Source: Acidobacteriota bacterium (GTDB lineage Bacteria > Acidobacteriota > Terriglobia > Terriglobales > Acidobacteriaceae). Taken from it: a DNA stretch of 64,000 bases. The stretch is taken from positions 124,001 through 188,000 of the forward strand of contig QIAM01000006.1 in the NCBI GenBank assembly GCA_003225555.1, in the 5' to 3' direction. Below the pieces are notes generated by a model. That model saw nothing but the letters and a program-made list of their open reading frames with translations. It was not told where the DNA came from and did no database searches. Shown one piece after another: positions 36,284 through 45,436 of the stretch. Each line of letters starts with the position of its first letter. Position 1 is the first letter of the stretch. The position numbers and the translations under genes are program-made.

Positions 36284-37657
36284 CTATGCGAACACTTCGG
36301 GATCTAGTTCCGCGAAAAAGGTCTTGTGCAGGCGCTGGATTACCTCGGGCACTTCGTCTTCTTCGATCACGAAGGTCAGATTAATTTCGGAGGCTCCCTG
36401 GGAAATCATGCGAATTTTCTTGTCGGCAAGCTCGCGAAAGACGAGTCCCGCGATTCCTGGCTTCTGCCGCAGGTTTTCGCCCACCAGGCAGACAATGGCT
36501 TTACGGCCTTCATATTTTACGTCGGCCAACTTGGCTAGATCGGCGGCCAGGGCGGGGATGGCCTGATTCGAATCTACGGTGACGGAAACGCTGACCTCGG
36601 AGGTCGAGACCACATCGACCGCAACTTTGTGGCGGTCGAAGGCCTCAAAGATCGCCCGCAGGAATCCGTGGGCCAGCAGCATCCGGGGAGCAGCCACGTC
36701 GACGATGGTGATGCGCTTTTTCGCGGCGATGGCCTTGAAAATATTTTTGCCTTGCGGCGCGCGCGTGGTAATTCGCGTTCCCTCACAAGAAGGATTGCAG
36801 GAGTTCAGCACGTACACAGGGATGTTCTTTTGAATGGCGGGCAGCACGGTGGCTGGATGCAGCACCTTGGCGCCGAAATACGCCAGTTCTGCAGCTTCGT
36901 CGAAGCTGATGACTTTAATTCTCCGGGCATCCGGACAGATTCTGGGATCGGTGGTAAGAATGCCGTCCACGTCCGTCCAGATCTCGATCTTCTCTGCGGC
37001 CAGCCCCGCGCCGAAGATCGCTGCCGAGAAATCCGATCCGCCACGGCCGATGGTCGTCGTGATTCCTGCGCGATTGGCTCCGATGAATCCACCCATGACG
37101 GGCACCTGCCCGGAATCGAGCAGTGGCGTCACTTTCTCTTGCAGACGGGCGTTGGTCTCCTCATAGTGCGGGATGGCTGACATGTAGGCGCTGTCAGTGA
37201 TCAAAACTTCGCGGGAGTCTACATGCGCGCCTTTGAGGCCACGCGCGGCGAATGCGGCGGCCACGATGCGGCTGGAAAGCACTTCGCCGAAGGAGGCAAC
37301 GTGGTCCGTGGTGCGCGGGGTGATCTCGCCCACGGCTGCGATTCCGCGCAGGAGTTCGTCCAGCGCCTCGAATTCCGCGCCCAGTTCGGAATGAAATTCG
37401 GTAAATAGCGCGGTCCCCAGCAGTTCGCTGGCAGTGTTGTAATGACGCTCCTGCAGCGAGCGGCAGAGCTTGAGCGCGGTCTTGCGTTCACCTTCTCCGG
37501 CGGCCCGGGCCATGGTCAGCAGGGTGTCGGTGACTTTGGCCATTGCGCTGACCACGACTACTGGCTGTTTGGCCAGGCGTCCCTCGACGATGGAAGCAAC
37601 GCGGTCGATGGCCTTCGCGTCTTCTACGGAAGTGCCACCAAACTTCATCACGATCAT
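36284..37657 (-). CDS. lysC: Aspartate kinase
   Basis: The 457-residue enzyme phosphorylates aspartate, the first step for lysine, threonine and methionine. It opens with the signature VMKFGGTSVED, has a glycine-rich ITTIGRGGSDFSAA, and ends with two ACT-type regulatory segments (about 300-457, with VVSTSEVSVSVTVD and MISQGASEINLTFVIE) that bind the feedback inhibitor. There is no homoserine dehydrogenase fusion. It sits between asd and dapB; repeats fill the gaps. Confidence 0.95.
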   Translation of the reverse strand: MIVMKFGGTSVEDAKAIDRVASIVEGRLAKQPVVVVSAMAKVTDTLLTMARAAGEGERKTALKLCRSLQERHYNTASELLGTALFTEFHSELGAEFEALDELLRGIAAVGEITPRTTDHVASFGEVLSSRIVAAAFAARGLKGAHVDSREVLITDSAYMSAIPHYEETNARLQEKVTPLLDSGQVPVMGGFIGANRAGITTTIGRGGSDFSAAIFGAGLAAEKIEIWTDVDGILTTDPRICPDARRIKVISFDEAAELAYFGAKVLHPATVLPAIQKNIPVYVLNSCNPSCEGTRITTRAPQGKNIFKAIAAKKRITIVDVAAPRMLLAHGFLRAIFEAFDRHKVAVDVVSTSEVSVSVTVDSNQAIPALAADLAKLADVKYEGRKAIVCLVGENLRQKPGIAGLVFRELADKKIRMISQGASEINLTFVIEEDEVPEVIQRLHKTFFAELDPEVFA

Positions 37658-37732
37658 CGGCGTAGCGTCCTGGGAGGAATAGTCAAGCCGGGATGCAGAG
37701 CGGAGCAGGCTGCTTCTGGAGCGATGCGCGCG

Positions 37733-37805
37733 AGATCCTTCGCTCCCCCTGAAGAACGGCTGGGCTCAGAGCCTGCCCTGAGCTTGCCGAAGGGATGACG
37801 CCGCG
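37733..37805. repeat. Dispersed CCTGAAGAACGGCTG repeat
   Basis: The unit is related to 33491-33564: both contain CTTCGCTCC-C-CCTGAAGAACGGCTG and finish with GATGACG-CGCG. It sits in the gap between asd and lysC. The inner part (CCTGCCCTGAGCTTGCC) differs in order between copies, so one copy is rearranged. Confidence 0.55.
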
Positions 37806-37859
37806 TAGTTTGACGATAGCGGCAGTTCAACTGCGGCGGTGCCCAAGGCTCAGAGGACT

Positions 37860-38912
37860 TCATCCCAGGTAGCCCTTGGCCTTCAGCAGTTCCGCATTCA
37901 GCACGGCCGCCCCGGCGGCGCCACGAATGGTGTTGTGCGAGAGCACGGTAAACTTCCAGTCGAGCACGCCGCAGGGACGCAGCCTTCCGACGGCCGTGGT
38001 CATGCCGGCGCCGAGATCGATATCGAAACGCGGCTGCGGCCGGTCGCTAGCGCTGAGATACACCACCGGTCGCTCGGGCGCGCTGGGAAGCTTCAACTCC
38101 TGGGGTTCGGCGCGGTAACTGCTCCAGGCAGCGATGATCTCGTCCGCCTTGGCTTTGGTTTTCAAGCGCACCGAGACTGACTCGGTGTGTCCATCTTCGA
38201 CGGCGACGCGGTTGCATTGCGCGCTCATAGCAAAGGCGCCGGGGATCACTTTCGATCCATTCAGCTGGCCGAGCAACTTGCGGGTTTCCTCCTCCATCTT
38301 TTCTTCCTCGTTGCGGATGAAGGGAATCACATTGCCCAGGATGTCGAGCGAGGCGACGCCGGGATATCCTGCGCCGCTGACGGCCTGCATGGTCACAGCC
38401 ATCACCGTGTCCAGTTCAAAGCGCTGGTGCAGAGGCACCAACGCCAGCACCAGCCCAATCGCAGAGCAGTTGGGATTGGTCACAACAAAGCCGCCGGACT
38501 TTTTGCGCCAGCCCTGTACGTCGATCAGCTTGATGTGGCCGCCGTTGACTTCAGGAATAACCAGGGGCACGTCGGACTGCATGCGCAAGGCGCTGGAGTT
38601 GGAGACCACGGCGCAGCCGGCATCGGCAAAGCGCGGCTCCATTTCGGCCGCGATCGATGCATCGAGTGCGGCGAAGATCACTTTGGGCGCGCCATCCGGT
38701 ATGGCGGGAGAGACTTTCATGGAAGCCACGGCGGGCGGAATCGCTGTCCTCAGCCGCCACTTCGCGGCCTCGGCATAGGTCTTGCCCTCGGAACGGTCGG
38801 AGGCGGCCAGCCAGGCCACTTCGAACCACGGGTGCCGCTCCAGCATCTGGATAAACCGCTGTCCGACGACACCGGTAGCGCCAAGAATACCGACAGAAAT
38901 CTTGTTGCTCAT
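37860..38912 (-). CDS. asd: Aspartate-semialdehyde dehydrogenase
   Basis: This 350-residue enzyme reduces aspartyl phosphate to the semialdehyde. Features are the Rossmann start VGILGATGVVGQRF, the catalytic C149 in VTNPNCSAIGL, and GAGYPG. The NPNCSAIG form is that of the archaeal/fungal-like ASADH subgroup rather than the enterobacterial one. It heads the aspartate-family cluster. A 84-base palindromic repeat lies just upstream at 38995-39078 and may affect its promoter. Confidence 0.95.
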   Translation of the reverse strand: MSNKISVGILGATGVVGQRFIQMLERHPWFEVAWLAASDRSEGKTYAEAAKWRLRTAIPPAVASMKVSPAIPDGAPKVIFAALDASIAAEMEPRFADAGCAVVSNSSALRMQSDVPLVIPEVNGGHIKLIDVQGWRKKSGGFVVTNPNCSAIGLVLALVPLHQRFELDTVMAVTMQAVSGAGYPGVASLDILGNVIPFIRNEEEKMEEETRKLLGQLNGSKVIPGAFAMSAQCNRVAVEDGHTESVSVRLKTKAKADEIIAAWSSYRAEPQELKLPSAPERPVVYLSASDRPQPRFDIDLGAGMTTAVGRLRPCGVLDWKFTVLSHNTIRGAAGAAVLNAELLKAKGYLG

Positions 38913-38994
38913 AGGGTACTTGGGATTTTACAACACCCTTTTACTTATGACTTGCGGGAGGCGCTTTCATACCGCAGCATCAGCACTAACGCCT

Positions 38995-39078
38995 TGTCAT
39001 CCTGAGCAACGCGAAGGACCTATGCACTTTGACGACGCCAGCAACCTACATAGGTCCTTCGCTTCGCTCAGGATGACA
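38995..39078. repeat. 84-base palindromic element (GTCATCCTGAGC family)
   Basis: Arms of 30 bases, TGTCATCCTGAGC...GGACCTATG (38995-39024) and its near-perfect complement (39049-39078), surround a 24-base spacer. The copy at 56370-56453 is also exactly 84 bases long. It has no coding content and is MITE-like in shape. Confidence 0.8.
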
Positions 39079-39094
39079 ACCAAAAGCCAAGCGT

Positions 39095-40180
39095 TCATTT
39101 CCGCTGAATCACTTCATTACCTACGACATATTCATTCAGCGGCCCGAACTTTTTCTTCTCCGCATACAGGCGCCAGCGGCGGAAGACAATGCGCAGGCTG
39201 GCCATCACGGGAATGGACAGGTAGATCCCCAGAATCCCGGCGACCTCGCCTCCAGCCATCACACCGAAGATTGCGGCCAGCGGGTGCAACTCCATGCTCT
39301 TGCCCATGATGCGTGGGGAAGTCACATAATCCTGAATCAAACGCCAGGCGACAAGAAAGATGACCAGCCCCGCCCAGTGTTTATAGCCGAGCAGCAAGAA
39401 AACGCCGACGATGGTAACCGCCGCGGCCAGCGGCCCGACCACCGGGATAAATTCCAGCAACCCGCCAATGGTCCCCAGAACCAGCGCGTATTGCACCTTC
39501 ATTGCACCGAGAAAACTTGAGTACGCGACCAGCGTCAGCCCGGCCAGAATCAGCTGGGCGCGGATGAAATGGGCCAGCATCTGATTCAGATCATTCAGCA
39601 CGCCCTGCAGAAACTCGCGCTGGGGGCGCGATTGCACCGTGGCGAGCAGTACATCGCTGAATGCCCGACCGTCTTTCAGGAAGAACATGGAAAGAATCGG
39701 CACAACCAAAAGCATCCACGCCTGTTTGGCAACGTCGGCAACCCGCAGGCCAACGCGCTGCGCCAATTGGGTGATGTCATCTTTGTGGTTTACCAAGAAC
39801 GAGCGCACCAGTTCGCTGCTGCGCTCGCTCCAACCGTGCTCACTGAGTTGCTCTGCGATCTGGCCGGAACTCAGTTGGTTCAGCAGAGCCGGCAAGGATT
39901 GTCCAAGCCGCGCTCCCTCTCGAGTGACCTTTGGCCCCATGGAGACGAAGAACAACACCACCAGCCCGAGCAACAGTGCATAGATGACAGCAATGGCGCG
40001 GCCGCGCCCTTTCAGCAATTTCTCGAGATAGTTCACCATCGGGCTGACCAGGTAGGCAAAAAAAATGGCGAACAGGAAGGCAATCAGAGTCTGGCGGGCC
40101 ACGTACAGGAATCCCAAGGCCAGCGCGAACAGCAGTATCGTGATCAGGGCCCGCGCCGTACGTGTATCAATCAGCAGCAA
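39095..40180 (-). CDS. AI-2E/PerM-family membrane transporter
   Basis: The gene encodes 361 residues with about seven membrane helices: two at the N-terminus (about 10-45), one near 65-85, a long soluble-loop region (about 90-150), and the C-terminal set (about 205-330) ending in the typical GGEVAGILGIYLSIPVMASLRI segment. The family (formerly DUF20) exports autoinducer-2 or other solutes or takes part in sodium/proton exchange. The substrate cannot be assigned. It follows the secreted-protein gene on the same strand. Confidence 0.88.
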   Translation of the reverse strand: MLLIDTRTARALITILLFALALGFLYVARQTLIAFLFAIFFAYLVSPMVNYLEKLLKGRGRAIAVIYALLLGLVVLFFVSMGPKVTREGARLGQSLPALLNQLSSGQIAEQLSEHGWSERSSELVRSFLVNHKDDITQLAQRVGLRVADVAKQAWMLLVVPILSMFFLKDGRAFSDVLLATVQSRPQREFLQGVLNDLNQMLAHFIRAQLILAGLTLVAYSSFLGAMKVQYALVLGTIGGLLEFIPVVGPLAAAVTIVGVFLLLGYKHWAGLVIFLVAWRLIQDYVTSPRIMGKSMELHPLAAIFGVMAGGEVAGILGIYLSIPVMASLRIVFRRWRLYAEKKKFGPLNEYVVGNEVIQRK

Positions 40181-40221
40181 GGGACGTTCTCCCGTTACTT
40201 CAACTCACCGGCCCCGAACCT

Positions 40222-40989
40222 TCAATCGCGTACAACTTCTGTACTATCGGCAGGAATCGCAATCCGTATGAGTTTGAACTGATCGTTCCCGTCGACCCAC
40301 AAAGCCCATTCGAAGCCATCTCCGGTCAGGTTCAGACGGAGCAGTTCCCGCTCCGCTCCGCGAATGGGGACCTTTTCCTTGCCGACCAGTTCCATGCGGA
40401 CGCGGGTCGAGCTGCGATCCTGGGGGACCAACACACCAAACTCCACCGCGCCTTTCTGGCATTGGAGGTTTACGCTCTCGGGATGGCAGGCCGCGGAAAG
40501 ATATCGCCACGCTAGCACTTCGCGTTGGATAAAGAAGTTGTTGTCGAGAATCATCGAAGTGTTGGGCATCAGAAACGGCTGCTCAGCGGCCTTTCCGGTA
40601 GCCGACGCGGTGATCTTCTCGAGCAGGAATTCATTGTTGGGTAGAACGGTGAGCGAGCCACCTGTCGGCGCTCCCTGGCTCCACTCGTAGCGGAGCAGTT
40701 CGCCGTTGCCAGTGATCTCGAGATCAGATTTCTGATCGATGGGTGTCGATTCTGCGACTTCTTTCAATTGAGACTTGATGCTGCTGTTGCCGTTCTCTTG
40801 TTGGATATGGAAGATCTCGGTCACCACGCGCTGTCCTTTGACGAATACCCCAAAGGAGCCGGAGTCAACCGTTTGTGCCGCACTCTTCGGCTTTTCCTTC
40901 TTGTCGCCGGCGGGGGTTCCGGCAAAAGCGGCGACGGCGCAGAGCAGCGCAGCCGCCATTCCCCAGCGCATTCCAGCCCACTCCTTCAC
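40222..40989 (-). CDS. Secreted beta-rich protein of unknown function
   Basis: The product (255 aa) starts at GTG 40989, set by GGGAGAG 5 bases upstream. It has a signal peptide (GMAAALLCAVAAFAGTPA), then a beta-rich domain with alternating strands such as FGVFVKGQRVVTEIFHI and ERELLRLNLTGDGFEWALWV. I recognise no family with certainty. It is encoded 21 bases after aroK and before the AI-2E-like permease, so it belongs to that transcription unit. Confidence 0.7.
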   Translation of the reverse strand: MKEWAGMRWGMAAALLCAVAAFAGTPAGDKKEKPKSAAQTVDSGSFGVFVKGQRVVTEIFHIQQENGNSSIKSQLKEVAESTPIDQKSDLEITGNGELLRYEWSQGAPTGGSLTVLPNNEFLLEKITASATGKAAEQPFLMPNTSMILDNNFFIQREVLAWRYLSAACHPESVNLQCQKGAVEFGVLVPQDRSSTRVRMELVGKEKVPIRGAERELLRLNLTGDGFEWALWVDGNDQFKLIRIAIPADSTEVVRD

Positions 40990-41010
40990 GCGATCTCTCC
41001 CTTTTTGTGA

Positions 41011-41616
41011 TTACGGCCGTTTTTCTTCCAGATCCAAAACGTTAACAATCTGTTCGGCGACTTCTTCCACCCTCAGGCCGCTGGTGTCCACCCGCAGCGC
41101 CGCTTTTAAGTAGCTCGGGAGGCGAGTCTGATACAGTTCGCCAAACCCTTCGCGCGTTTCGAGCAGTGGCCGTACGGCATCGAGTTCGCTGACTTGTTTC
41201 TGGCAGCGTTGCCATAGTTCCTCCACCGGGGCGTCCAGGAATACTGTCGGAACTCCGGCCGCCTTCAACCGTGCCGCATTCGCTGGTGGCACGAAGGCAC
41301 CACCTCCCAGGGCGATGACTTTGGCGCTGCCCTCCCGCGCTTCCCGAAGCGCCTGTTGCAGCGCTGCCTCCTCGGCCCGCCGGAATCCCGCCTCTCCAGA
41401 ATGCCGGAAAATCTCGGCCACACTGCGGCCTTCGCACAGTTCGATACGGTCGTCCAGATCCTCGAAGGCCCAATTCAGCCGCCGCGCCAGTACCCGCCCC
41501 ACGGTGCTTTTGCCTGCACCCATATAGCCGACCAGAAATACCGCACGGCCAGCAATCTTCGGGGGCGCAGCCGAGCGCTCCCCCGCCCCCGCGGGTTTGC
41601 TAGGACGCCGTTTCAC
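41011..41616 (-). CDS. aroK: Shikimate kinase
   Basis: This 201-residue P-loop enzyme phosphorylates shikimate in aromatic amino-acid synthesis. The Walker A is GYMGAGKST at 30-38, the LID and shikimate-site motifs are DLDDRIELCEG and RRAEE, and LGGGAFVPPANAARLK is present. An N-terminal extension of about 20 residues (GTG start at 41616) precedes the core. It sits in an operon-like run behind an ECF sigma factor group, which is an unusual place for a housekeeping aromatic gene. Confidence 0.94.
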   Translation of the reverse strand: MKRRPSKPAGAGERSAAPPKIAGRAVFLVGYMGAGKSTVGRVLARRLNWAFEDLDDRIELCEGRSVAEIFRHSGEAGFRRAEEAALQQALREAREGSAKVIALGGGAFVPPANAARLKAAGVPTVFLDAPVEELWQRCQKQVSELDAVRPLLETREGFGELYQTRLPSYLKAALRVDTSGLRVEEVAEQIVNVLDLEEKRP

Positions 41617-41639
41617 CCGCTCCGGTTTTCTGTTCGTTG

Positions 41640-42497
41640 CTATTTTTCCTGGCGTTTCTTGAGGTGGATTTTACCACTGAAGGTGCGCAACACCACGGTC
41701 GAGGACATGGCCGCGTGTCCCATTGTACCTGCGAAGGCACGTCCCTCTTTGATGGGGAACCAGGTGTGCGCCATGGGTTGAAGAGGAATGTCGTCGTGCA
41801 CCTCGCCCTTTACCGAGCGCGCGACCACATCAGCCGAAGTAGATTCGGGGATCGTGGCGTCAATGTCACCGCTATGGCTGGTCAAGCGGTAGTCGCCACT
41901 GTTGCCGAAGTCGCCCGTATAGCTGATATGTCCGCTGGTCGAGACGACCTGCACCAGGGGCCCATTTACGCCAATGAGGATCACTTCTCCGCTGAGCGAG
42001 TCGATCTCGACGTGGCCGTCCTGCACATTGTTCAGAGTGACGGGCCCGTTCAGGGTCTTGACGTGCACATGTGCGTCAGAGAGATCGCGTACGTTTACGG
42101 TCGCGGCGGCGCCCTCCATGGTGACGTCCCCGTGAAGCTTCTCGGCGACCATGGGACCGGTGCTGGAGTGCAGCGTGACACTCGCGTCTGCCGGTACCAG
42201 AATGTCATAGTCCACGCGGCCGGAGGTGGCATCCGCGCCGGCCAGTAAGTGCGACTGGATCATCACCCGGTTGCCGATCTGCGTGTTGTCGACCTCCACC
42301 TTGCCGGAATTGAGGACCGCCCGGATCACAACCGTATTGCTGGTGGAAGGTTTGACGGAAATCGATCCGTAGGGATTCGTGACCGAAATGCCAGCCTTCG
42401 GTCCCACGTTGAAGCGGTATTCCTTGCGGCTTTCGGCGACCAACGTCCCGGCCACCAGCGCGATAATTGTGACGACCTTGATCGTGCGGCTACTCAT
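41640..42497 (-). CDS. DUF4097 beta-helix-like secreted protein
   Basis: The protein (285 aa) has a short signal peptide (VVTIIALVAGTLVAE) and a DUF4097-type repeat region (about 40-240), in which short beta strands of the kind VTLHSSTGPM, VTLNNVQDGHVEIDSLSG and ISYTGDFGNSGDYRLTSHSGDI recur. Such proteins are probably periplasmic or outer-membrane and are often encoded with ECF sigma or anti-sigma genes. The ATG at 42497 has GGGGAG 5 bases upstream, and the gap to the anti-sigma gene is 46 bases. Confidence 0.82.
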   Translation of the reverse strand: MSSRTIKVVTIIALVAGTLVAESRKEYRFNVGPKAGISVTNPYGSISVKPSTSNTVVIRAVLNSGKVEVDNTQIGNRVMIQSHLLAGADATSGRVDYDILVPADASVTLHSSTGPMVAEKLHGDVTMEGAAATVNVRDLSDAHVHVKTLNGPVTLNNVQDGHVEIDSLSGEVILIGVNGPLVQVVSTSGHISYTGDFGNSGDYRLTSHSGDIDATIPESTSADVVARSVKGEVHDDIPLQPMAHTWFPIKEGRAFAGTMGHAAMSSTVVLRTFSGKIHLKKRQEK

Positions 42498-42543
42498 AAC
42501 GCTCCCCAAGTCCCCAGTCGCCCTGTCTGCAAAAGTTCCGGTA

Positions 42544-43173
42544 TTATGGCAGAGAACGGTCCATAGCCATGTCAAAAAGCATGGCTTTTTGTTGGTAAGC
42601 CTCCATCAACGAACGGCGAGCTTCCTCGTCGTTGGGATCGGCTTGCACATCCTGCTTCGCATCCTGGATATATTCATTGGCTCGGCGCAGATGGTCTTGA
42701 TATTGAGCTTGCGTGGCGGGAGTCTTGTCGGCGACCTCCTGCAGCAACTCGTCGTCATTCAACCCAGCCGCCGCAGCATCCTGCAAGGGCTGCTGCGCAG
42801 GAATTGTTGCCATGTTCTCTGGCGACGCCAAAGAATGCTGACGGACATAAATCCCTACCAGAATCAGAAGCGCTGCCGCCGCGGGTACCATCCAGCGGGC
42901 AAATCCCCAACGCGCCGCGAAAGAAGCGGGATGGGGCCGGTCCGCTCGCGGCGGACGAATCAGCCCCTCTGTTCGTAACACGATTTCGATGGAATTCCAA
43001 ACCCGCGGACTGGGTTCGTTGGCCTCGCTCAAATCCCGCGCCGAGGAGGCAATCAGATTCAACTCGGCCAACAGCGCCAGGCACGTAGGACAGGTTTCCA
43101 GGTGAGCCCGTTGCTCCGCGCCGCTGCCGTCTTCGATCTCCGCCAAGCTCTGCTGCAGCTCAACGCACGTCAT
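42544..43173 (-). CDS. Zinc-finger membrane anti-sigma factor
   Basis: This 209-residue protein has an N-terminal zinc-type anti-sigma domain with C3, H24, C28 and C31 (the H-x3-C-x2-C pattern), one membrane helix (about 92-110) and a helical periplasmic tail rich in Gln and Asp. It is expected to bind and hold the ECF sigma factor encoded 104 bases upstream. The paired DUF4097 gene is downstream. The zinc motif is complete. Confidence 0.88.
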   Translation of the reverse strand: MTCVELQQSLAEIEDGSGAEQRAHLETCPTCLALLAELNLIASSARDLSEANEPSPRVWNSIEIVLRTEGLIRPPRADRPHPASFAARWGFARWMVPAAAALLILVGIYVRQHSLASPENMATIPAQQPLQDAAAAGLNDDELLQEVADKTPATQAQYQDHLRRANEYIQDAKQDVQADPNDEEARRSLMEAYQQKAMLFDMAMDRSLP

Positions 43174-43277
43174 GCCACTCTCTCCCCAAGCTTCGTTACA
43201 AAGCTTACTGCGATTTCACTCGCGACCGCAGTTCTCGCGCCTCTGTCAGGATTACGGTAGTTCGCTGTTTTCCTGGC

Positions 43278-43889
43278 TCAGGATTTTTCGGCCTTTTCGG
43301 CTCTCTGCATCTTGAGCAGGTCGCGCAGTTTCATCCGCGCCTTGTGCAACTGAGACTTGCTGTTTCCGATCGAGCACCCCACGATCGTGGCGATCTCATT
43401 ATGCTCGTAACCTTCGACGTCGTGAAGTACAAAGATCGTCCGGTAGCCGGGAGGGAGACTTTCCACGGCCCTCCGCAATTGCAGCCGGTCAATGGACCCG
43501 GCCAATGCCACATCTTCGGCCCCGAAATCTTTCTTCGGAGTGTCTTCCTCGCCGCCACTCCCTTGCGTGGTTTCCTCCAGCGAAACCACCGGAAGACCCT
43601 TCTTCCTGAGGTGCATCAGCACCACGTTTACCGACAGCCGGTGCAACCAGGTCGAGAACGCCGACTCGCCGCGAAAGGTTCCAATCTTGCGAAACAACTG
43701 CAGGAACGCTTCCTGGGCCAGATCTTCAGCCTCGGCCGTATTCGCTGTCATCCGCAAGCAGAGTGAATACACGCGCCGCTTGTGCATATCGTAGAGAACC
43801 TGGAACGCTTCCGCGTCCCCTTGTTTGGCTCTCTCGATAGCTTGCGCTTCGCTGACGTCCTTGCTCTGTCGCGGTTTTGGGTCGGTCAA
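43278..43889 (-). CDS. ECF sigma factor (SigE-like)
   Basis: This 203-residue sigma factor has region 2 (about 20-95: [20 protein letters not shown] and [35 protein letters not shown]) and region 4 (about 140-195: [23 protein letters not shown] with HTH). The start is a TTG at 43889, with GGAAAAGG close upstream. A 7 bp hairpin lies just upstream (43903-43924). It is paired with the zinc-finger anti-sigma gene and a DUF4097 gene, a layout known for envelope-stress systems. Confidence 0.93.
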   Translation of the reverse strand: MTDPKPRQSKDVSEAQAIERAKQGDAEAFQVLYDMHKRRVYSLCLRMTANTAEAEDLAQEAFLQLFRKIGTFRGESAFSTWLHRLSVNVVLMHLRKKGLPVVSLEETTQGSGGEEDTPKKDFGAEDVALAGSIDRLQLRRAVESLPPGYRTIFVLHDVEGYEHNEIATIVGCSIGNSKSQLHKARMKLRDLLKMQRAEKAEKS

Positions 43890-43902
43890 GTTGCCTTTTC
43901 CG

Positions 43903-43924
43903 GCCGCATTCAGTCAGATGCGGC
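43903..43924 (-). promoter_or_regulatory. Hairpin in the leader of the ECF sigma gene
   Basis: On the minus strand GCCGCAT-N8-ATGCGGC forms a perfect 7 bp stem ending 14 bases before the TTG start and directly beside the probable ribosome site GGAAAAGG. It might affect translation. No T-run follows, so it is not a typical terminator. The 263-base gap (43890-44152) otherwise shows nothing. Confidence 0.35.
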
Positions 43925-44152
43925 ATAACTATCTTTTTGTTGTATGGTTTGCACGCCTGTGCGCGTACCCACAGGTAACCTCGGCCTTCAGAATATCAGA
44001 GCCTTTCTACCGATCTCGGGATCGGGTCTCTAACCCTGCCACCGTTGCAACCCCTTTGCCTTCGTAGGCTTGCCCTTTCCCGGACCAACCGACTCTAAAA
44101 CGATCCCAAATTTTGCGCTGCCATCTTCGTAAATCAGTAACCAGCCTGGCGG

Positions 44153-45436
44153 CTAGGCCGCACTTTTGGCCGTAGTAATCGTCTCCAAGCCGTGCCCCTG
44201 CGGTCCAGTCTCGCGCTGCCGTAGCAGGAAGGCAAACAACACTCCCAGGAAGCCCAAAATCGAAAAAATCCACATTCCCAAGTGATAGCCGGCGGGATTG
44301 TCGGGCCCGGCGTGGCCGTGGTCATTGGCCCAGCCTACAAGCAGATTAAAGCCCGCCAGGCCGATATTCTGGATCATCGTCATCAATCCGTAAGCCGTCC
44401 CTAATTTTGACTGCTCGACCAGATAAGCAACCGAGGGCCACATGACGGCGGGTATCAAGGAGAACGCAACCCCCATCATGGCCATGGGCACATACAGACT
44501 GACGTGCGTATAAGCCATCATCAGGTAAACGGGAATCAGCAACACCGAGCCCATCATCATGAGCAGCGCGCGCTTGCCCAGTCTGTCGACGAAGAGCCCG
44601 AACACCGGCGTACCGAACATGGTGAATGCGGTCAGGATGCTGACTAGGAATCCCCCCAGTTCACGGCTGGTGCCGTGGGCTTCGATGAAGAACTTGATAG
44701 CGAAGGTTTCAAAGGGAAAGATGGCCGAGTAGAAAACGATGCAGAGCGCGACCACGTACCAATAAGAAAGGCCGAACTTGTAGATGTCGCGGAAGACCAC
44801 TTTGTCGGTCGATCCCGCCTGGCCAACTGCGTGCTTCCTTTCGGCGTAGACTTCCATCGCCCAGTAGATGGCCGCCCCGATTACACAGAAAGATGCGAAT
44901 GCCACTGAAATCAGAAGCGGCGATCGCCAGGTTGAATACGCGGAGTGCGCCCATGTGGGTGAATTCTGTGCGAGCCAGGTTCCGAGCCGGGCGATCATCA
45001 GGTTGATGCCGAAAGCAAAGCTCAATTCCTTCCCGCGGAACCATTTGGCGACGGCGGTGGTTACCGCGACGATCAGCGATTCGGCGCCAAGTCCGAAGAT
45101 CAGTCGGCCGGTGGCCATCACCGCAAGCTTGCCCGCCAGGACGGTCACGATGGAACCAATGAAACATAGCGTCCCAAAGATGAAGATCGCCTTGCGGGTG
45201 CCGATGCGGTCCACAATGTAGCCGCCGAGCAGCACCATGAACACATTCGGAATGCTGTAAATCGCCTGCAGCAACCCGATGTTCGAGTCGGAGAAACCAA
45301 GTTGCTTTGACAACAGATCGGCAATGGGCGCAATGCAGTCGTAGACGTAGTAGTTCCCGAACATGGTCAGGCTGACAAAGATCAGCACCAACCACCGGAA
45401 CATCCGGCTGGTTTCAGGACGCGCGTTTTCCACCAT
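44153..45436 (-). CDS. MFS transporter, MFSD1-like
   Basis: This 427-residue protein has twelve membrane helices and the MFS signature loop GGYIVDRIGTRKAIFIFG between helices 2 and 3. The N-terminal NYYVYDCIAPIADLL and AIYSIPNVFMVLLGG segments resemble animal MFSD1 and its bacterial relatives more than sugar or nitrate carriers. This is a recognition by eye. MFSD1 moves dipeptides in lysosomes, so a small-peptide substrate is possible. The ATG at 45436 is used as the fold starts there; a longer frame (to 45637) has no matching residues. Confidence 0.82.
   Translation of the reverse strand: MVENARPETSRMFRWLVLIFVSLTMFGNYYVYDCIAPIADLLSKQLGFSDSNIGLLQAIYSIPNVFMVLLGGYIVDRIGTRKAIFIFGTLCFIGSIVTVLAGKLAVMATGRLIFGLGAESLIVAVTTAVAKWFRGKELSFAFGINLMIARLGTWLAQNSPTWAHSAYSTWRSPLLISVAFASFCVIGAAIYWAMEVYAERKHAVGQAGSTDKVVFRDIYKFGLSYWYVVALCIVFYSAIFPFETFAIKFFIEAHGTSRELGGFLVSILTAFTMFGTPVFGLFVDRLGKRALLMMMGSVLLIPVYLMMAYTHVSLYVPMAMMGVAFSLIPAVMWPSVAYLVEQSKLGTAYGLMTMIQNIGLAGFNLLVGWANDHGHAGPDNPAGYHLGMWIFSILGFLGVLFAFLLRQRETGPQGHGLETITTAKSAA

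Noticed and set aside
37658-37859. Lysine riboswitch upstream of lysC
   Set aside because: The 202 bases are filled by a dispersed repeat and are too short and unlike the conserved lysine-aptamer core.
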